Source: JBBSZK01 sp964428325
GTDB lineage: Archaea; Nanobdellota; Nanobdellia; Pacearchaeales; GW2011-AR1
Assembly (NCBI GenBank): GCA_964428325.1
Contig: CAYRXU010000010.1
Span: 1-28,715, forward strand
Direction of reading: 5' to 3'
Length of the DNA: 28,715 nt
In this document: positions 8,368 to 16,016 of the stretch, piece by piece
Layout: each line of letters begins with the position of its first letter
Position numbering within the stretch: the stretch's first letter is position 1
Made by a program: the position numbers and the translations under genes
Notes under the pieces: generated by a model
Database searches by the model: none
Seen by the model: the letters and a program-made list of their open reading frames with translations, nothing else
Told to the model about the DNA's origin: nothing

Positions 8368-8994
8368 TTAAACAGAATCAACCTGTCCAGTAGCTCTAGA
8401 TTTACTCCTTCTAGGTTTTTCACCAGCACCTAACACTCGCCCTAAATTAGGATTTCTACGTTCTCCTCCTCCATTTGTCTTTCTGAGTTTTACATTGGAA
8501 AATTCATGTATTCTTTTAGAACTTCTAACAGCTCTAGCGCTTGGAGTTTTTTTATATTCAGATCCAGAGTTATTTACTGCTCCCAGAGTCTTTCCTCCAG
8601 GTATTAAACCAGTACCATCTCTAGAGTTCACGTAGCTATCCCTTGATCCCATACCTGAGATTGTCTTAGCAAAATTCTTTACACCCTTCCTAGCATTACG
8701 TCCTGCTGTTGCTATAGACTTGGCGGCTTGTGACGCCTTTGCTTTGATAGTCGTTTGAACTTGGCCAGGTTTAAAACTTCCTGAACTGTTCTTCGCTTTC
8801 ACCAAGCTTTTCATAGTATTTTTTCTTTGATTCATAGAAAAATTTCTCTTGTACGCATCCATGTCCATACTAAAGATATCAGGAGCTCCAGCTGATACCT
8901 TACTGCTTCTCGTTTTGTAGGTATTCAAACTCCTCCCTCTAACCTTCCCCATTAGCTTGGAGCCTGCCGACTTTATACTAGCGAATTTACCCAT
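8368..8994 (-). CDS. Strongly basic Ser/Lys/Arg-rich protein, 208 aa
   Basis: The protein is rich in Lys, Arg, Ser, Gly and Ala throughout with few acidic residues. It has several clusters suited to DNA binding or nuclear import, for example GRNARKGVKNF, RAVRSSKRIH and GEKPRRSKSRA near the C-terminus. The N-terminus (MGKFASIKSAGSKLMGKVRG) could form a basic amphipathic helix. Composition recalls viral core or histone-like condensing proteins such as adenovirus pVII or pX, but I see no alignable motif. It sits beside another basic gene (9024-9341) and the packaging ATPase, which fits a virion DNA-binding role by inference. The start ATG at 8994 has the context ACCATGG. Confidence 0.65.
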   Translation of the reverse strand: MGKFASIKSAGSKLMGKVRGRSLNTYKTRSSKVSAGAPDIFSMDMDAYKRNFSMNQRKNTMKSLVKAKNSSGSFKPGQVQTTIKAKASQAAKSIATAGRNARKGVKNFAKTISGMGSRDSYVNSRDGTGLIPGGKTLGAVNNSGSEYKKTPSARAVRSSKRIHEFSNVKLRKTNGGGERRNPNLGRVLGAGEKPRRSKSRATGQVDSV

Positions 8995-9023
8995 GGTTCA
9001 TATCAATAAGTATATATTATTTT

Positions 9024-9341
9024 TTACTTTTTCTTTCGATGAGCTTCTATCCTCTCAGACTGTTTACGCTTCTTGTTGTACTTGGATTTGAATACAGATA
9101 CTGCTGTCTTTAGCTTATCATTGTCCATCGCTGAATATGCTTGCCTCGCTTTTTTAACTGCTTTGTCGACTTTTCCATAATGTTTTGAGGACTTGACGCT
9201 GGACTTGACTTTGTTATATTTCTTGACGACTCGGTCTCTAACAGAATCCACTCGTCTTCTGACTCCTTTCGGGAGCTTAGAGGTTTGCTTGTTGTAAGCT
9301 TTGGAGACAATCTTTTCGCCGTGATCAATAAACTCATCCAT
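9024..9341 (-). CDS. Small very basic helical protein, 105 aa
   Basis: About a third of the residues are Lys or Arg, with no cysteine. The sequence looks continuously helical, with segments such as RVVKKYNKVKSSVKSS and DKAVKKARQAYSAM, and ends in EAHRKKK. The protein could condense DNA or act as a core protein alongside the basic 208-aa protein just downstream; this is inferred from composition and neighbourhood only. The gene starts 8 bases after the stop of the zinc-finger/nuclease gene on the same strand, suggesting joint transcription. A second open frame inside it (9110-9337) looks like a shadow. Confidence 0.65.
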   Translation of the reverse strand: MDEFIDHGEKIVSKAYNKQTSKLPKGVRRRVDSVRDRVVKKYNKVKSSVKSSKHYGKVDKAVKKARQAYSAMDNDKLKTAVSVFKSKYNKKRKQSERIEAHRKKK

Positions 9342-9349
9342 CCTTTTAT

Positions 9350-10828
9350 TTACATTAAGACATTTATTTTCTGCTTATACTCCTCATTCAATAACTCTAC
9401 CCTAGGTTGTGGATAATACAGATACTCTACTTCTGGGATCCCCTGTATGAAGTTGGGAGGAAAATGAATCAACCTAGTGATCGTAGCTCTTAGCTTGTTG
9501 TGTCTATCCTTCTTCTTCACAGCAGTAGTCTTTATACCACCAGGCTTATAAGCATCTGGATTGTAGCGAACAAAGACAATCGGAGTCATAATAGCTTGCT
9601 GGATATTGAACATTCTGACAATCTCACAATTGATGTCGTAGTCTTTATGATGATTCTCATCAACCTCAACAATAATGACGTGCCCTTTTGGAGCTTCAAT
9701 AAGGAAATCTGGACGATAACGTAGACATGACCCCTCAATGATCTTGTCATGAGCAATCTTCAAATCTTGAAACCAAAGAGTAAGCAATTCTCTCAACTTG
9801 AACTCTTCAGAGTTTTCTCGATACCCTCCACATGTAGAGCACATAGATCCTTTTATAGCGACTTGGAAGAATTGACAATTGATACACTTTTGATAAGTTG
9901 GATGATGATATGCGCAAAGCCCATCTTTTCTTCTCTCATAATTACAACCAGGATGACTACATTTTGGAGTCTTAGCACCATGAGCTTTACATCTCCCTCC
10001 TTCCTGAGTTCTGTTTTCACATCCTTCGATAGAACATCTTTTTTGAATTGCTCCGTGTGTTACGCATACTCCTCCTTTAACAGCTCTATTTAAACATTCA
10101 GATTCTGAACATTTTCTTTTTTCTGCTCCGTGGGATATACATCTCCCTCCTCTCCTTGAAGCGTTTAAACATCCATCAACTATACATCTTTTATGACCTT
10201 CACCATGAGCGTAACACTTCCCGTCTTTCTGAGCAATGCTTGAGCAGCCATTCTCCGAACACCGTTTACGCTTGTCATTACCACCACTGTGTCTTCTACA
10301 CAAGCCTTTGCTAACTTCCATATTTCTGCAACCTTCAAAAGTACATCGCCTTGAAGATACCAGATAGTGTTTGTTGCACATTCCCTTGGAAGTTCTTTTG
10401 TTCTCACACTTGAACATAATACAACGATGGAAAGCACAGACCTTCTGTTCTCCACAGAATTTAGAACAGAATTTGCAAAAGTTCATAACTCCAGACGATG
10501 TGATAATGCTAGGCTTCCCATCTTCAACTTCAACTTCAACCTCGTCTTCCGTGTCGGTCTCGTTCCCAAAGATGTCTGGAAGGACTCCAGACTTCAGAAC
10601 TTCTTCTTCTAGAACTTCAACCTTCTCTTCTGTTGATGCTTCTAGATCTTTCCAGAAGGTAGAGTCAAAGGGAGGTTGAGCCTCAAGGTTTCCATACTTA
10701 TCTAAAACCTCTACCCAGCTATCGCCGATTCTCTCTATCTCTAGAGAGTCGCGAATTTCATTAGTAGGTGATAGAGGTGCGCCCACTATATAATCAAGGG
10801 TTAAGTCGCTCAAAGGTGATGAAGTCAT
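9350..10828 (-). CDS. Zinc-finger-array protein with PD-(D/E)XK nuclease-like C-terminus, 492 aa
   Basis: Residues 1-110 are acidic (a run of alternating Glu and Val near 93-102). Residues 118-134 are cysteine-rich. Residues 162-308 carry six tandem units of the form C-x4-C-x9-C-x2-H, for example CIVDGC...GGRCISH, preceded by one degenerate unit (141-154). This resembles the WRKY19-like and EsV-1-7-like cysteine/histidine repeats of algae, oomycetes, plants and large viruses. Two CxxC pairs follow (315-318, 330-333). The C-terminus has RPDFLIE (D374) and VIIVEVDE (E388, D390), then NPDAYKPGG. This fits a PD-(D/E)XK fold, with Asp in place of the usual Lys. Likely a DNA-binding nuclease acting on host or viral DNA; it could also be a selfish homing-type enzyme. 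The repeats are certain, the nuclease likely. Confidence 0.8.
   Translation of the reverse strand: MTSSPLSDLTLDYIVGAPLSPTNEIRDSLEIERIGDSWVEVLDKYGNLEAQPPFDSTFWKDLEASTEEKVEVLEEEVLKSGVLPDIFGNETDTEDEVEVEVEDGKPSIITSSGVMNFCKFCSKFCGEQKVCAFHRCIMFKCENKRTSKGMCNKHYLVSSRRCTFEGCRNMEVSKGLCRRHSGGNDKRKRCSENGCSSIAQKDGKCYAHGEGHKRCIVDGCLNASRRGGRCISHGAEKRKCSESECLNRAVKGGVCVTHGAIQKRCSIEGCENRTQEGGRCKAHGAKTPKCSHPGCNYERRKDGLCAYHHPTYQKCINCQFFQVAIKGSMCSTCGGYRENSEEFKLRELLTLWFQDLKIAHDKIIEGSCLRYRPDFLIEAPKGHVIIVEVDENHHKDYDINCEIVRMFNIQQAIMTPIVFVRYNPDAYKPGGIKTTAVKKKDRHNKLRATITRLIHFPPNFIQGIPEVEYLYYPQPRVELLNEEYKQKINVLM
9905..10345 (-). repeat. Six tandem C-x4-C-x9-C-x2-H zinc-finger units
   Basis: Units begin at residues 162, 190, 215, 240, 265 and 290 of the encoded protein, so the period is 25 residues (75 bases) after a first spacing of 28. 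The unit core is C-x4-C-x9-C-x2-H, usually followed by Gly. The regular period and conserved linker (HGA-x-K-x-C) indicate growth by tandem duplication. Confidence 0.85.
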
Positions 10829-10863
10829 ATTTTCTCCAGAAAGTAAATTGATTAATGAACTTA

Positions 10864-10881
10864 TAAAACTAAAACTAAAAC
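10864..10881. repeat. Three copies of TAAAAC in the gap before the MCP stop
   Basis: Three perfect tandem copies of the hexamer lie in the 56-base gap between the start of the zinc-finger gene and the stop of the capsid gene (both minus strand). On the minus strand they read GTTTTA, directly after the capsid stop codon. A role in 3' end formation or as an upstream element of the next gene is possible; position is the only evidence. Confidence 0.5.
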
Positions 10882-10884
10882 TAC

Positions 10885-13521
10885 TTAGAGGTCTAGAGAT
10901 CTAGTGATTGCTCCAGTGTTGGAGTCGATACGCATCATATTGAAATAATTGTGCATAATCACCAACTCAAACTCTTCCTTTGCAGGGTCGCCTGTCACCT
11001 CAAATGGGCGTGACGCGCCGCTCCCCACATCGATCGTAACATTCAGAACTGGATTGTTGAGGGTCTGGAAGGCAATACTTCCACTATTGTAAGTCATATC
11101 AGAAGAGAACCCATATGGGATATGGTAGACGTAGAACGACTCTCCAGTGATAGGGTCATCAATAGCCTGAGCGATGAGTCGCCTATCGTACTTTCTGCCT
11201 AGCTTTCCACTTGCGAGATCGTGATCGAAAACATCTGTTAGTTGTGCCTCGTCGAAAACGGCGTTGTAGATCTGTTGACCGGACGCGGTCAAACTCACTT
11301 CTTTAATTGGTAGAGTTTGCATATAGTGATCACGCTTGTTCGAGAGAAGTGGGGATACAGAACGACGCCTGATAAAGAATGTAGTTCCGAAAACGAGATT
11401 GTTGGTCGTTATCAGAGCTTGGATTGAAGTAGTAGCTTGAAGTTCAGACAACTTGATAGGGCGTACAGTTTCCATGTAGGTATTGTACATAAGCAGGGAT
11501 GCTGGCGTACCCGGTTTGAAATTAGAATCTCTGATTGCCTGAGACGTACTATCGTGGAAGTTGTGGAAATAGCATAGAGCTTCTACCTTGATGTAGTTTC
11601 TAGGAACAGTCTGGAAACTTCTGAGAGAGAGTACTAATGAACGAGGAGTCGCAGCGTTGTAGATTGCATAGCTCGCAGGCTTATCGTTGAGTGCGCCAGA
11701 AGCAGACAAGTCACTTCTGACAATAACTGCAGCTGGATCAGAGTATACAGTATAGACACCAGTAGTAGCAGTGTTTACTGGTTGAATAGCTCCTGCTGCT
11801 GACTTCCAGTTAAAATCAAATACAGTGCTTCTAAGAAGATCGATCCATCCTGCAATAGTGAGTAAAGTAGATTTTTGTTGTACCACATCTGATGCGGTAA
11901 AGACCTTGTCGAGAGAGTTGGTCATTACATCGATGTCTAGTTGTTCTACGAAGCGAGTATCAAAGTTGAGAGATGGATTCTCAGTGCTTGCCAAGAAGAG
12001 AGGGAAGTACATGGACTTTTCACCAGCTTTACCATTAGCATCGCCAGTAGCCTTTCCACTAGTGGAGATTCTAGCTTGCATCATTTTTAGGTAACGCTGT
12101 CTCTCAGCAGGCTGGAACTGCTGAATACGTGCATACGTCTCTTGTGGGAAAATAGTCTGGATGGGTCGGTTGTGAGTGCTCAACTGAACTCTTTCTGCCA
12201 CATTGGCGGCGATACCCTGATAATAGAAAGCCTCAGTCTGCCAATCCCATGGCGCCCAATCATCAGCTACAGCCTTAGCAGCTCCGAATGGGAACTGTCT
12301 GTAGTTGAGGCTAGACTTAGTAGCATCAGAACTGAGCTTGGAAATAAGCGCGATATCAGCGATAGTATCAGCGTTGTCATTAGGATGTAGAAGGTGTAGT
12401 GGTACAAAGTCAACACCAATAATAGTTCCGTTAGCATCGAAGCGGAACTGTGGCAACTTTGGGATCCAGAAGGTCTGACCAGCTCTGGAAATTCCTACAA
12501 CTGTTCTAGGTAGAGTACATGTAACTTTCCATACAATGTTGGCTGCTGTAACATTTGCTAGCGTTCCTGTAGTAGCAGTAACAGTAGCAGTGTCCTCACT
12601 GTATGTAGCTGGAGCAGTAACACCATTTGCACTGTACAAATCCATAGGCATAGACTGTACTGGCTCATTGAGTAGAGCGTCCCATACCATCTTAGCTAGT
12701 GGGTAGGTGTAAGTCTGAACGCCATTAGGATAAGTAACTTGCTTTGCCAATTGATAAATTCCATAATACAAACGAAGATGAGCTGACCACATTGCTGGGG
12801 TACCGTTCAATTTCAACAATTGCGTATAAGGACCAGCAGCGCCTGCTTGTCCAACTGAATCACACTCAACACCAAGTGTAGGAGCAGTAGAACCACTTAC
12901 AGCACATACGTTAGTGCCTGTGAGACCTTTGTATCCGTTATTTCCTTGAATACCAGTGATCGTTCCAGTAGGTATAATGAGAGTTGGAAATTGAGGTGCC
13001 AATATAGATCCAGCTTCAGTCTGAGCTGTAAGGTCCATAACGTTAGATCCGTAACCATTGTTTGACCAGTCCTGGCGAAGTACATTCTGGAGATTGTACC
13101 ACGTAAGGTCGCAAGCTCTGTCACGAGTAGGTCCGACAGTTACACCGATAGATAGGGTAGTGGTATTATCAGGATCTCCAGCATTACAGTAAGAACCAGC
13201 AGCACGAACATCCTCGAGAGCGGTGTAGTAGTGAGTATACAACGGCTTTACGACTTCAATAACCTTAGCATCAATGGTGTTTTCCTGAGTAGTATATTTC
13301 AATATAACATCTCTCAAGTAACCGTACTGAGGAATTTTCAACTTATAGTTGCGACCGAACTGGGTTTCTCCCTGGTTCTGAGAAGTGAGCTGGATCTTAG
13401 TGAAGGAGCAAGGGGCGACATTGTCTGCGATGTTGTGGGTGAAGCTCTGGGACTTACCCTTGGTTCGCGCCAACGTACGCACGAGTGGAGACTGGATCTG
13501 CGAGTTAATTACAACGTCCAT
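10885..13521 (-). CDS. MCP: Double-jelly-roll major capsid protein, 878 aa
   Basis: The protein has the architecture of a Bamfordvirae major capsid protein. An early beta-rich segment reads GRNYKLKIPQYGYLRDVILKY (about 56-76), in the place of the first strand pair of nucleocytovirus MCPs. A long middle part is rich in Thr, Ala, Asn and Gly, with no membrane segment. The C-terminal jelly-roll ends with SIAFQTLNNPVLNVTI and then ELVIMHNYFNMMRID, a typical final strand. Trimers of this protein would form the capsid facets. At 878 residues it is longer than the roughly 450-650 usual for nucleocytovirus and polinton MCPs, which suggests large loop insertions (towers). It is transcribed away from VLTF3, with only 61 bases between the two starts. 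The fold call rests on composition, ends and neighbours, not on alignment. Confidence 0.85.
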   Translation of the reverse strand: MDVVINSQIQSPLVRTLARTKGKSQSFTHNIADNVAPCSFTKIQLTSQNQGETQFGRNYKLKIPQYGYLRDVILKYTTQENTIDAKVIEVVKPLYTHYYTALEDVRAAGSYCNAGDPDNTTTLSIGVTVGPTRDRACDLTWYNLQNVLRQDWSNNGYGSNVMDLTAQTEAGSILAPQFPTLIIPTGTITGIQGNNGYKGLTGTNVCAVSGSTAPTLGVECDSVGQAGAAGPYTQLLKLNGTPAMWSAHLRLYYGIYQLAKQVTYPNGVQTYTYPLAKMVWDALLNEPVQSMPMDLYSANGVTAPATYSEDTATVTATTGTLANVTAANIVWKVTCTLPRTVVGISRAGQTFWIPKLPQFRFDANGTIIGVDFVPLHLLHPNDNADTIADIALISKLSSDATKSSLNYRQFPFGAAKAVADDWAPWDWQTEAFYYQGIAANVAERVQLSTHNRPIQTIFPQETYARIQQFQPAERQRYLKMMQARISTSGKATGDANGKAGEKSMYFPLFLASTENPSLNFDTRFVEQLDIDVMTNSLDKVFTASDVVQQKSTLLTIAGWIDLLRSTVFDFNWKSAAGAIQPVNTATTGVYTVYSDPAAVIVRSDLSASGALNDKPASYAIYNAATPRSLVLSLRSFQTVPRNYIKVEALCYFHNFHDSTSQAIRDSNFKPGTPASLLMYNTYMETVRPIKLSELQATTSIQALITTNNLVFGTTFFIRRRSVSPLLSNKRDHYMQTLPIKEVSLTASGQQIYNAVFDEAQLTDVFDHDLASGKLGRKYDRRLIAQAIDDPITGESFYVYHIPYGFSSDMTYNSGSIAFQTLNNPVLNVTIDVGSGASRPFEVTGDPAKEEFELVIMHNYFNMMRIDSNTGAITRSLDL

Positions 13522-13582
13522 TTCGAAACTTTCAAGCTAAAAGTAAAGTTAAACTAGTAGATATATAATTTTCACCGCAATA
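13522..13582. promoter_or_regulatory. Divergent promoter between MCP and VLTF3
   Basis: Sixty-one A/T-rich bases separate the divergent starts of the capsid gene and the late transcription factor gene. ATATATAA sits at about 13561-13568, some 15 bases before the VLTF3 ATG. On the other strand AACTTTACTTTTAGC precedes the capsid ATG. Promoter function in both directions follows from geometry. Confidence 0.4.
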
Positions 13583-14356
13583 ATGGATGTTTTCCTGCGA
13601 ACAAAAATAGAAGCCAAGCTTTGCGAAATGGAAATGGAAGTGGATAATATTACAACATTCTGGCTTTATCATCAAAAGTATTTGAGTGACGCTACGAGTG
13701 AGCGGCAGAAGCTAGACTTTCTACATCCCGACCAAGTCTCAGAGTTGTCTTCACCTATACGATACCACTGGTGCGAATTCTGTGGAGAAGACGGGGTGTT
13801 CTACGAACCTCATATTGATCAGTATGCTTGTAGCGAATGTGGAGCCTGTCAAGAGACAACTAGAGATGATTTCAAAATATTCGTTCCCGAATCCTCAATC
13901 TACAAACACTCAATTCATCTTCATCAAATTCTACACGAGATGCAATGTTTGAGGGAAAGTATTCCACCAAACTTAATTGCCGACGTCAGAGATTTCCTCA
14001 AAGCAAATTTCACTTATGAAAGAATCAAGAAATCTTTACGAAAACTAGGATACAATCAACACTATTCAATGGTATACTCTATACAGAGGGATCTGGATGA
14101 AACTTTCACACCACTTATCTTAAGTTTCAAACAGGAGGAAAATTTACAAGGTTTATTTTTCCAGTATATTTCATTGGGAAATATTGGTGGTCGTAAAAAC
14201 AGACTGAACTATCATTTTGTTTTGGGAAAGTTAGCTGACAAATTAGGGTATACATTCCTACACAAATATTTACATCCACCCAAAGGTAAGAAGTCAAAGG
14301 AGGAGAGTGAGAGAATATGGAAATTAGTGTGTATTAAACTTAACTGGAAATCTTAA
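13583..14356 (+). CDS. VLTF3: VLTF3-like late transcription factor (A2L/VLTF3 family), 257 aa
   Basis: Poxvirus VLTF3 and its relatives across Nucleocytoviricota switch on late genes. This protein has the family layout: a zinc ribbon WCEFCG...ACSECG (C64, C67, C83, C86), then YKHSIHLHQILHEMQ, an LRKLGYNQHYSMVY segment matching the conserved Arg-Lys-Leu-x-Tyr...Tyr block, a Leu-Phe-rich segment, an RNRLNYHFVLGKL-type segment (read as KNRLNYHFVLGKL), and the closing IWKLVCIKLNW. Length is in the usual range. It would act with host or viral RNA polymerase on late promoters; none of the polymerase subunits is in this window. Its stop overlaps the stop of the convergent penton gene in the palindrome TTAA. 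Confidence 0.9.
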   Translation: MDVFLRTKIEAKLCEMEMEVDNITTFWLYHQKYLSDATSERQKLDFLHPDQVSELSSPIRYHWCEFCGEDGVFYEPHIDQYACSECGACQETTRDDFKIFVPESSIYKHSIHLHQILHEMQCLRESIPPNLIADVRDFLKANFTYERIKKSLRKLGYNQHYSMVYSIQRDLDETFTPLILSFKQEENLQGLFFQYISLGNIGGRKNRLNYHFVLGKLADKLGYTFLHKYLHPPKGKKSKEESERIWKLVCIKLNWKS

Positions 14357-15129
14357 GAAATCTCAAATATAAGGTCTACTGAATAAGCGTAAATGATAGC
14401 ATTCTTTCTGAAACCTGACCCGGTTAGAATATTATTCGAGTTTGCTCTAATCACTTCTTCTTCTACATTCATTGTGTTTACGTCGTAGTCTCTTCCGCCC
14501 GGTTGTGGGTCTACGCTCCCTACTTGTACTCCTGTATGAACCCACTTTACTGCATCCGGAAAGATAGGATTCGCATCTGTTGCAATGGTTTTACCATCAG
14601 CTCCAAACCATGTTGTAGATAGGAAATCGCTTCCGTCTGGCGAGTTTGATACTTGATCATTCATATTAGAAGTTGGGATGGGATACATTGGAATCTTTGT
14701 TCCAAAGTATTTTTTAAGAGGTGAGATATTGTACAAACCCTGAATCTCTGGATCAGTAGAGTCAAAGATAGCTTGGTCGAAACGCTTTCTCTCAATACAG
14801 TTGAACAGTGCAATATCAAACTTGACATTACTAACAGACCTAGCTGTGCCCAAATCGATATCTACATTCTCCCTAAAGGTGTGCTTCTGCTCTGGATCCA
14901 GAATTAGTGGTATATCATTTGTATACGTCTTTGCATCTCCCCTCTTGGTAAAGCTCATGACGTTGCCATCATTTAGGAGTGTGCACTTGACAGTCCCAAA
15001 ATAGTATCCGTGATCATTCTTGTTAAAAAGAATCCTGTACGCTTTTAAAACTATTTTCGGATTCTTCACTGAAGAAGGTAGGTCGATTGTCGTAGAGGGA
15101 CCTTGGAGTTTCACGTGCAGCAGTGTCAT
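14353..15129 (-). CDS. Penton-like minor capsid protein, 258 aa
   Basis: This is probably the single-jelly-roll protein that occupies capsid vertices. The start, MTLLHVKLQGPSTTIDLPSSV, and the end, IYAYSVDLIFEIS, are both beta strands that resemble the first and last strands of polinton and PLV minor capsid proteins. The middle alternates strands and loops rich in Asn, Asp, Gly and Pro. It has no signal peptide or membrane segment. It lies in the capsid block and converges on VLTF3 with a four-base overlap of the stop codons. The length is in the range expected of pentons. The call depends on pattern and context; an unrelated structural protein is the alternative. Confidence 0.7.
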   Translation of the reverse strand: MTLLHVKLQGPSTTIDLPSSVKNPKIVLKAYRILFNKNDHGYYFGTVKCTLLNDGNVMSFTKRGDAKTYTNDIPLILDPEQKHTFRENVDIDLGTARSVSNVKFDIALFNCIERKRFDQAIFDSTDPEIQGLYNISPLKKYFGTKIPMYPIPTSNMNDQVSNSPDGSDFLSTTWFGADGKTIATDANPIFPDAVKWVHTGVQVGSVDPQPGGRDYDVNTMNVEEEVIRANSNNILTGSGFRKNAIIYAYSVDLIFEIS

Positions 15130-15171
15130 AGTAATTTTGGTATAGATCCCTGTTTTTCCAGTACCTTATAA

Positions 15172-15705
15172 TCAGGACGATATAAAAAAAAATAGACACG
15201 TAAGAATAAGCGTGATAAGTGTAATGTATACTGCTGGGATTCTGCTAGCCGCCAAGCTTGATTGTGATGGTATATCAGTGCCTACTATCTCAGGCATCAC
15301 TGTCTCTAGTACACCTCCAGTAGTTGGTAGTGTATATCCCGGGTAAGGGTTTGTATTATTCTCATCAAAGAATTTAGTAGGTCGCTCAGTCACATTACTC
15401 GTTATATTTGGACTCGCCGTCGTATTGTTCGAATTGGTAGGTAATGGCAGGATTATTATTTTCGTTGGAGTGAACGTCGTCACGGTTTCGTTTTTTATTG
15501 TTTCCGGGGTAGTTGGTTGTGTAGAGGGTTGAAACGAGGGGGTCGAGTTCAAAAGCGGTAAAGCAGTGGGAGCAATGTCTCCTATCGACCATGTGGGGAC
15601 ATCTCCAGGTCTGGACGAGTTTGTTGTCATGTTCCAGACCGGTGGTGAGGTTGAGTTTGTGACGTTTCTGAAGATCAGACATGCTAGCGCCAACTCCCTT
15701 ATCAT
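15172..15705 (-). CDS. Mucin-like type I membrane glycoprotein, 177 aa
   Basis: The central 130 residues are rich in Thr, Ser, Pro and Asn, with about ten N-glycosylation sequons (for example NVT, NST, NMT, NSS, NET, NIT). The last 20 residues, AVYITLITLILTCLFFFISS, form one clear membrane segment ending at the C-terminus. A short hydrophobic stretch, LALACLIF, near residues 5-12 may be a weak signal peptide. The protein would present a heavily glycosylated stalk outward, either on an internal or external virion membrane or on the infected cell. It stands between the penton gene and the coiled-coil gene, with 42 bases to the penton start. No homologue is recognised; the topology is inferred from composition. 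Confidence 0.7.
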   Translation of the reverse strand: MIRELALACLIFRNVTNSTSPPVWNMTTNSSRPGDVPTWSIGDIAPTALPLLNSTPSFQPSTQPTTPETIKNETVTTFTPTKIIILPLPTNSNNTTASPNITSNVTERPTKFFDENNTNPYPGYTLPTTGGVLETVMPEIVGTDIPSQSSLAASRIPAVYITLITLILTCLFFFISS

Positions 15706-15737
15706 ATTTTTATCTTTAAAAAGATATAATAAAATTT

Positions 15738-16016
15738 ATGCCATACGAAAGTTTTAATTTAACCAAAATTTGCACGGAAACATTAATTGAAAGATTCACT
15801 CGATTTTTTGTCAAGACAAGAGCAAGGAGCAATGCCATCGCGAGCAAGAGAGAATGGGAAGAGAAAGATAGAGAATTCAGACAAAGAGGGGAAGAAATCG
15901 AAGCCATACTCAAACGTAGGAAAGAGGAAGAATCGCTCAAAAGGTTCAAAACAAGAGAAGAAAGAAGCCTCCAAGTCATCCTTAAAAGAAAGACGGGAAG
16001 AAGGTGGATCTTATAA
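15738..16016 (+). CDS. Possible overlapping small gene, 92 aa (charged helix)
   Basis: The first ATG after an A/T-rich, TATA-like stretch (AAGATATAATAAAATTT) opens a 92-codon frame that overlaps the first 185 bases of the long coiled-coil gene in another frame. It reads as a normal-looking charged helix, for example ASKREWEEKDREFRQRGEEIE. But a lysine/glutamate-rich gene readily produces such text in other frames. The ATG context is weak. It may be a real overprinted gene, an upstream frame that tunes translation of the long gene, or chance. Confidence 0.25.
   Translation: MPYESFNLTKICTETLIERFTRFFVKTRARSNAIASKREWEEKDREFRQRGEEIEAILKRRKEEESLKRFKTREERSLQVILKRKTGRRWIL

Noticed and set aside
15787..15831. 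Upstream start of the coiled-coil gene at a TTG codon
   Set aside because: A eukaryotic virus is expected to use ATG; the first in-frame ATG is at 15832.
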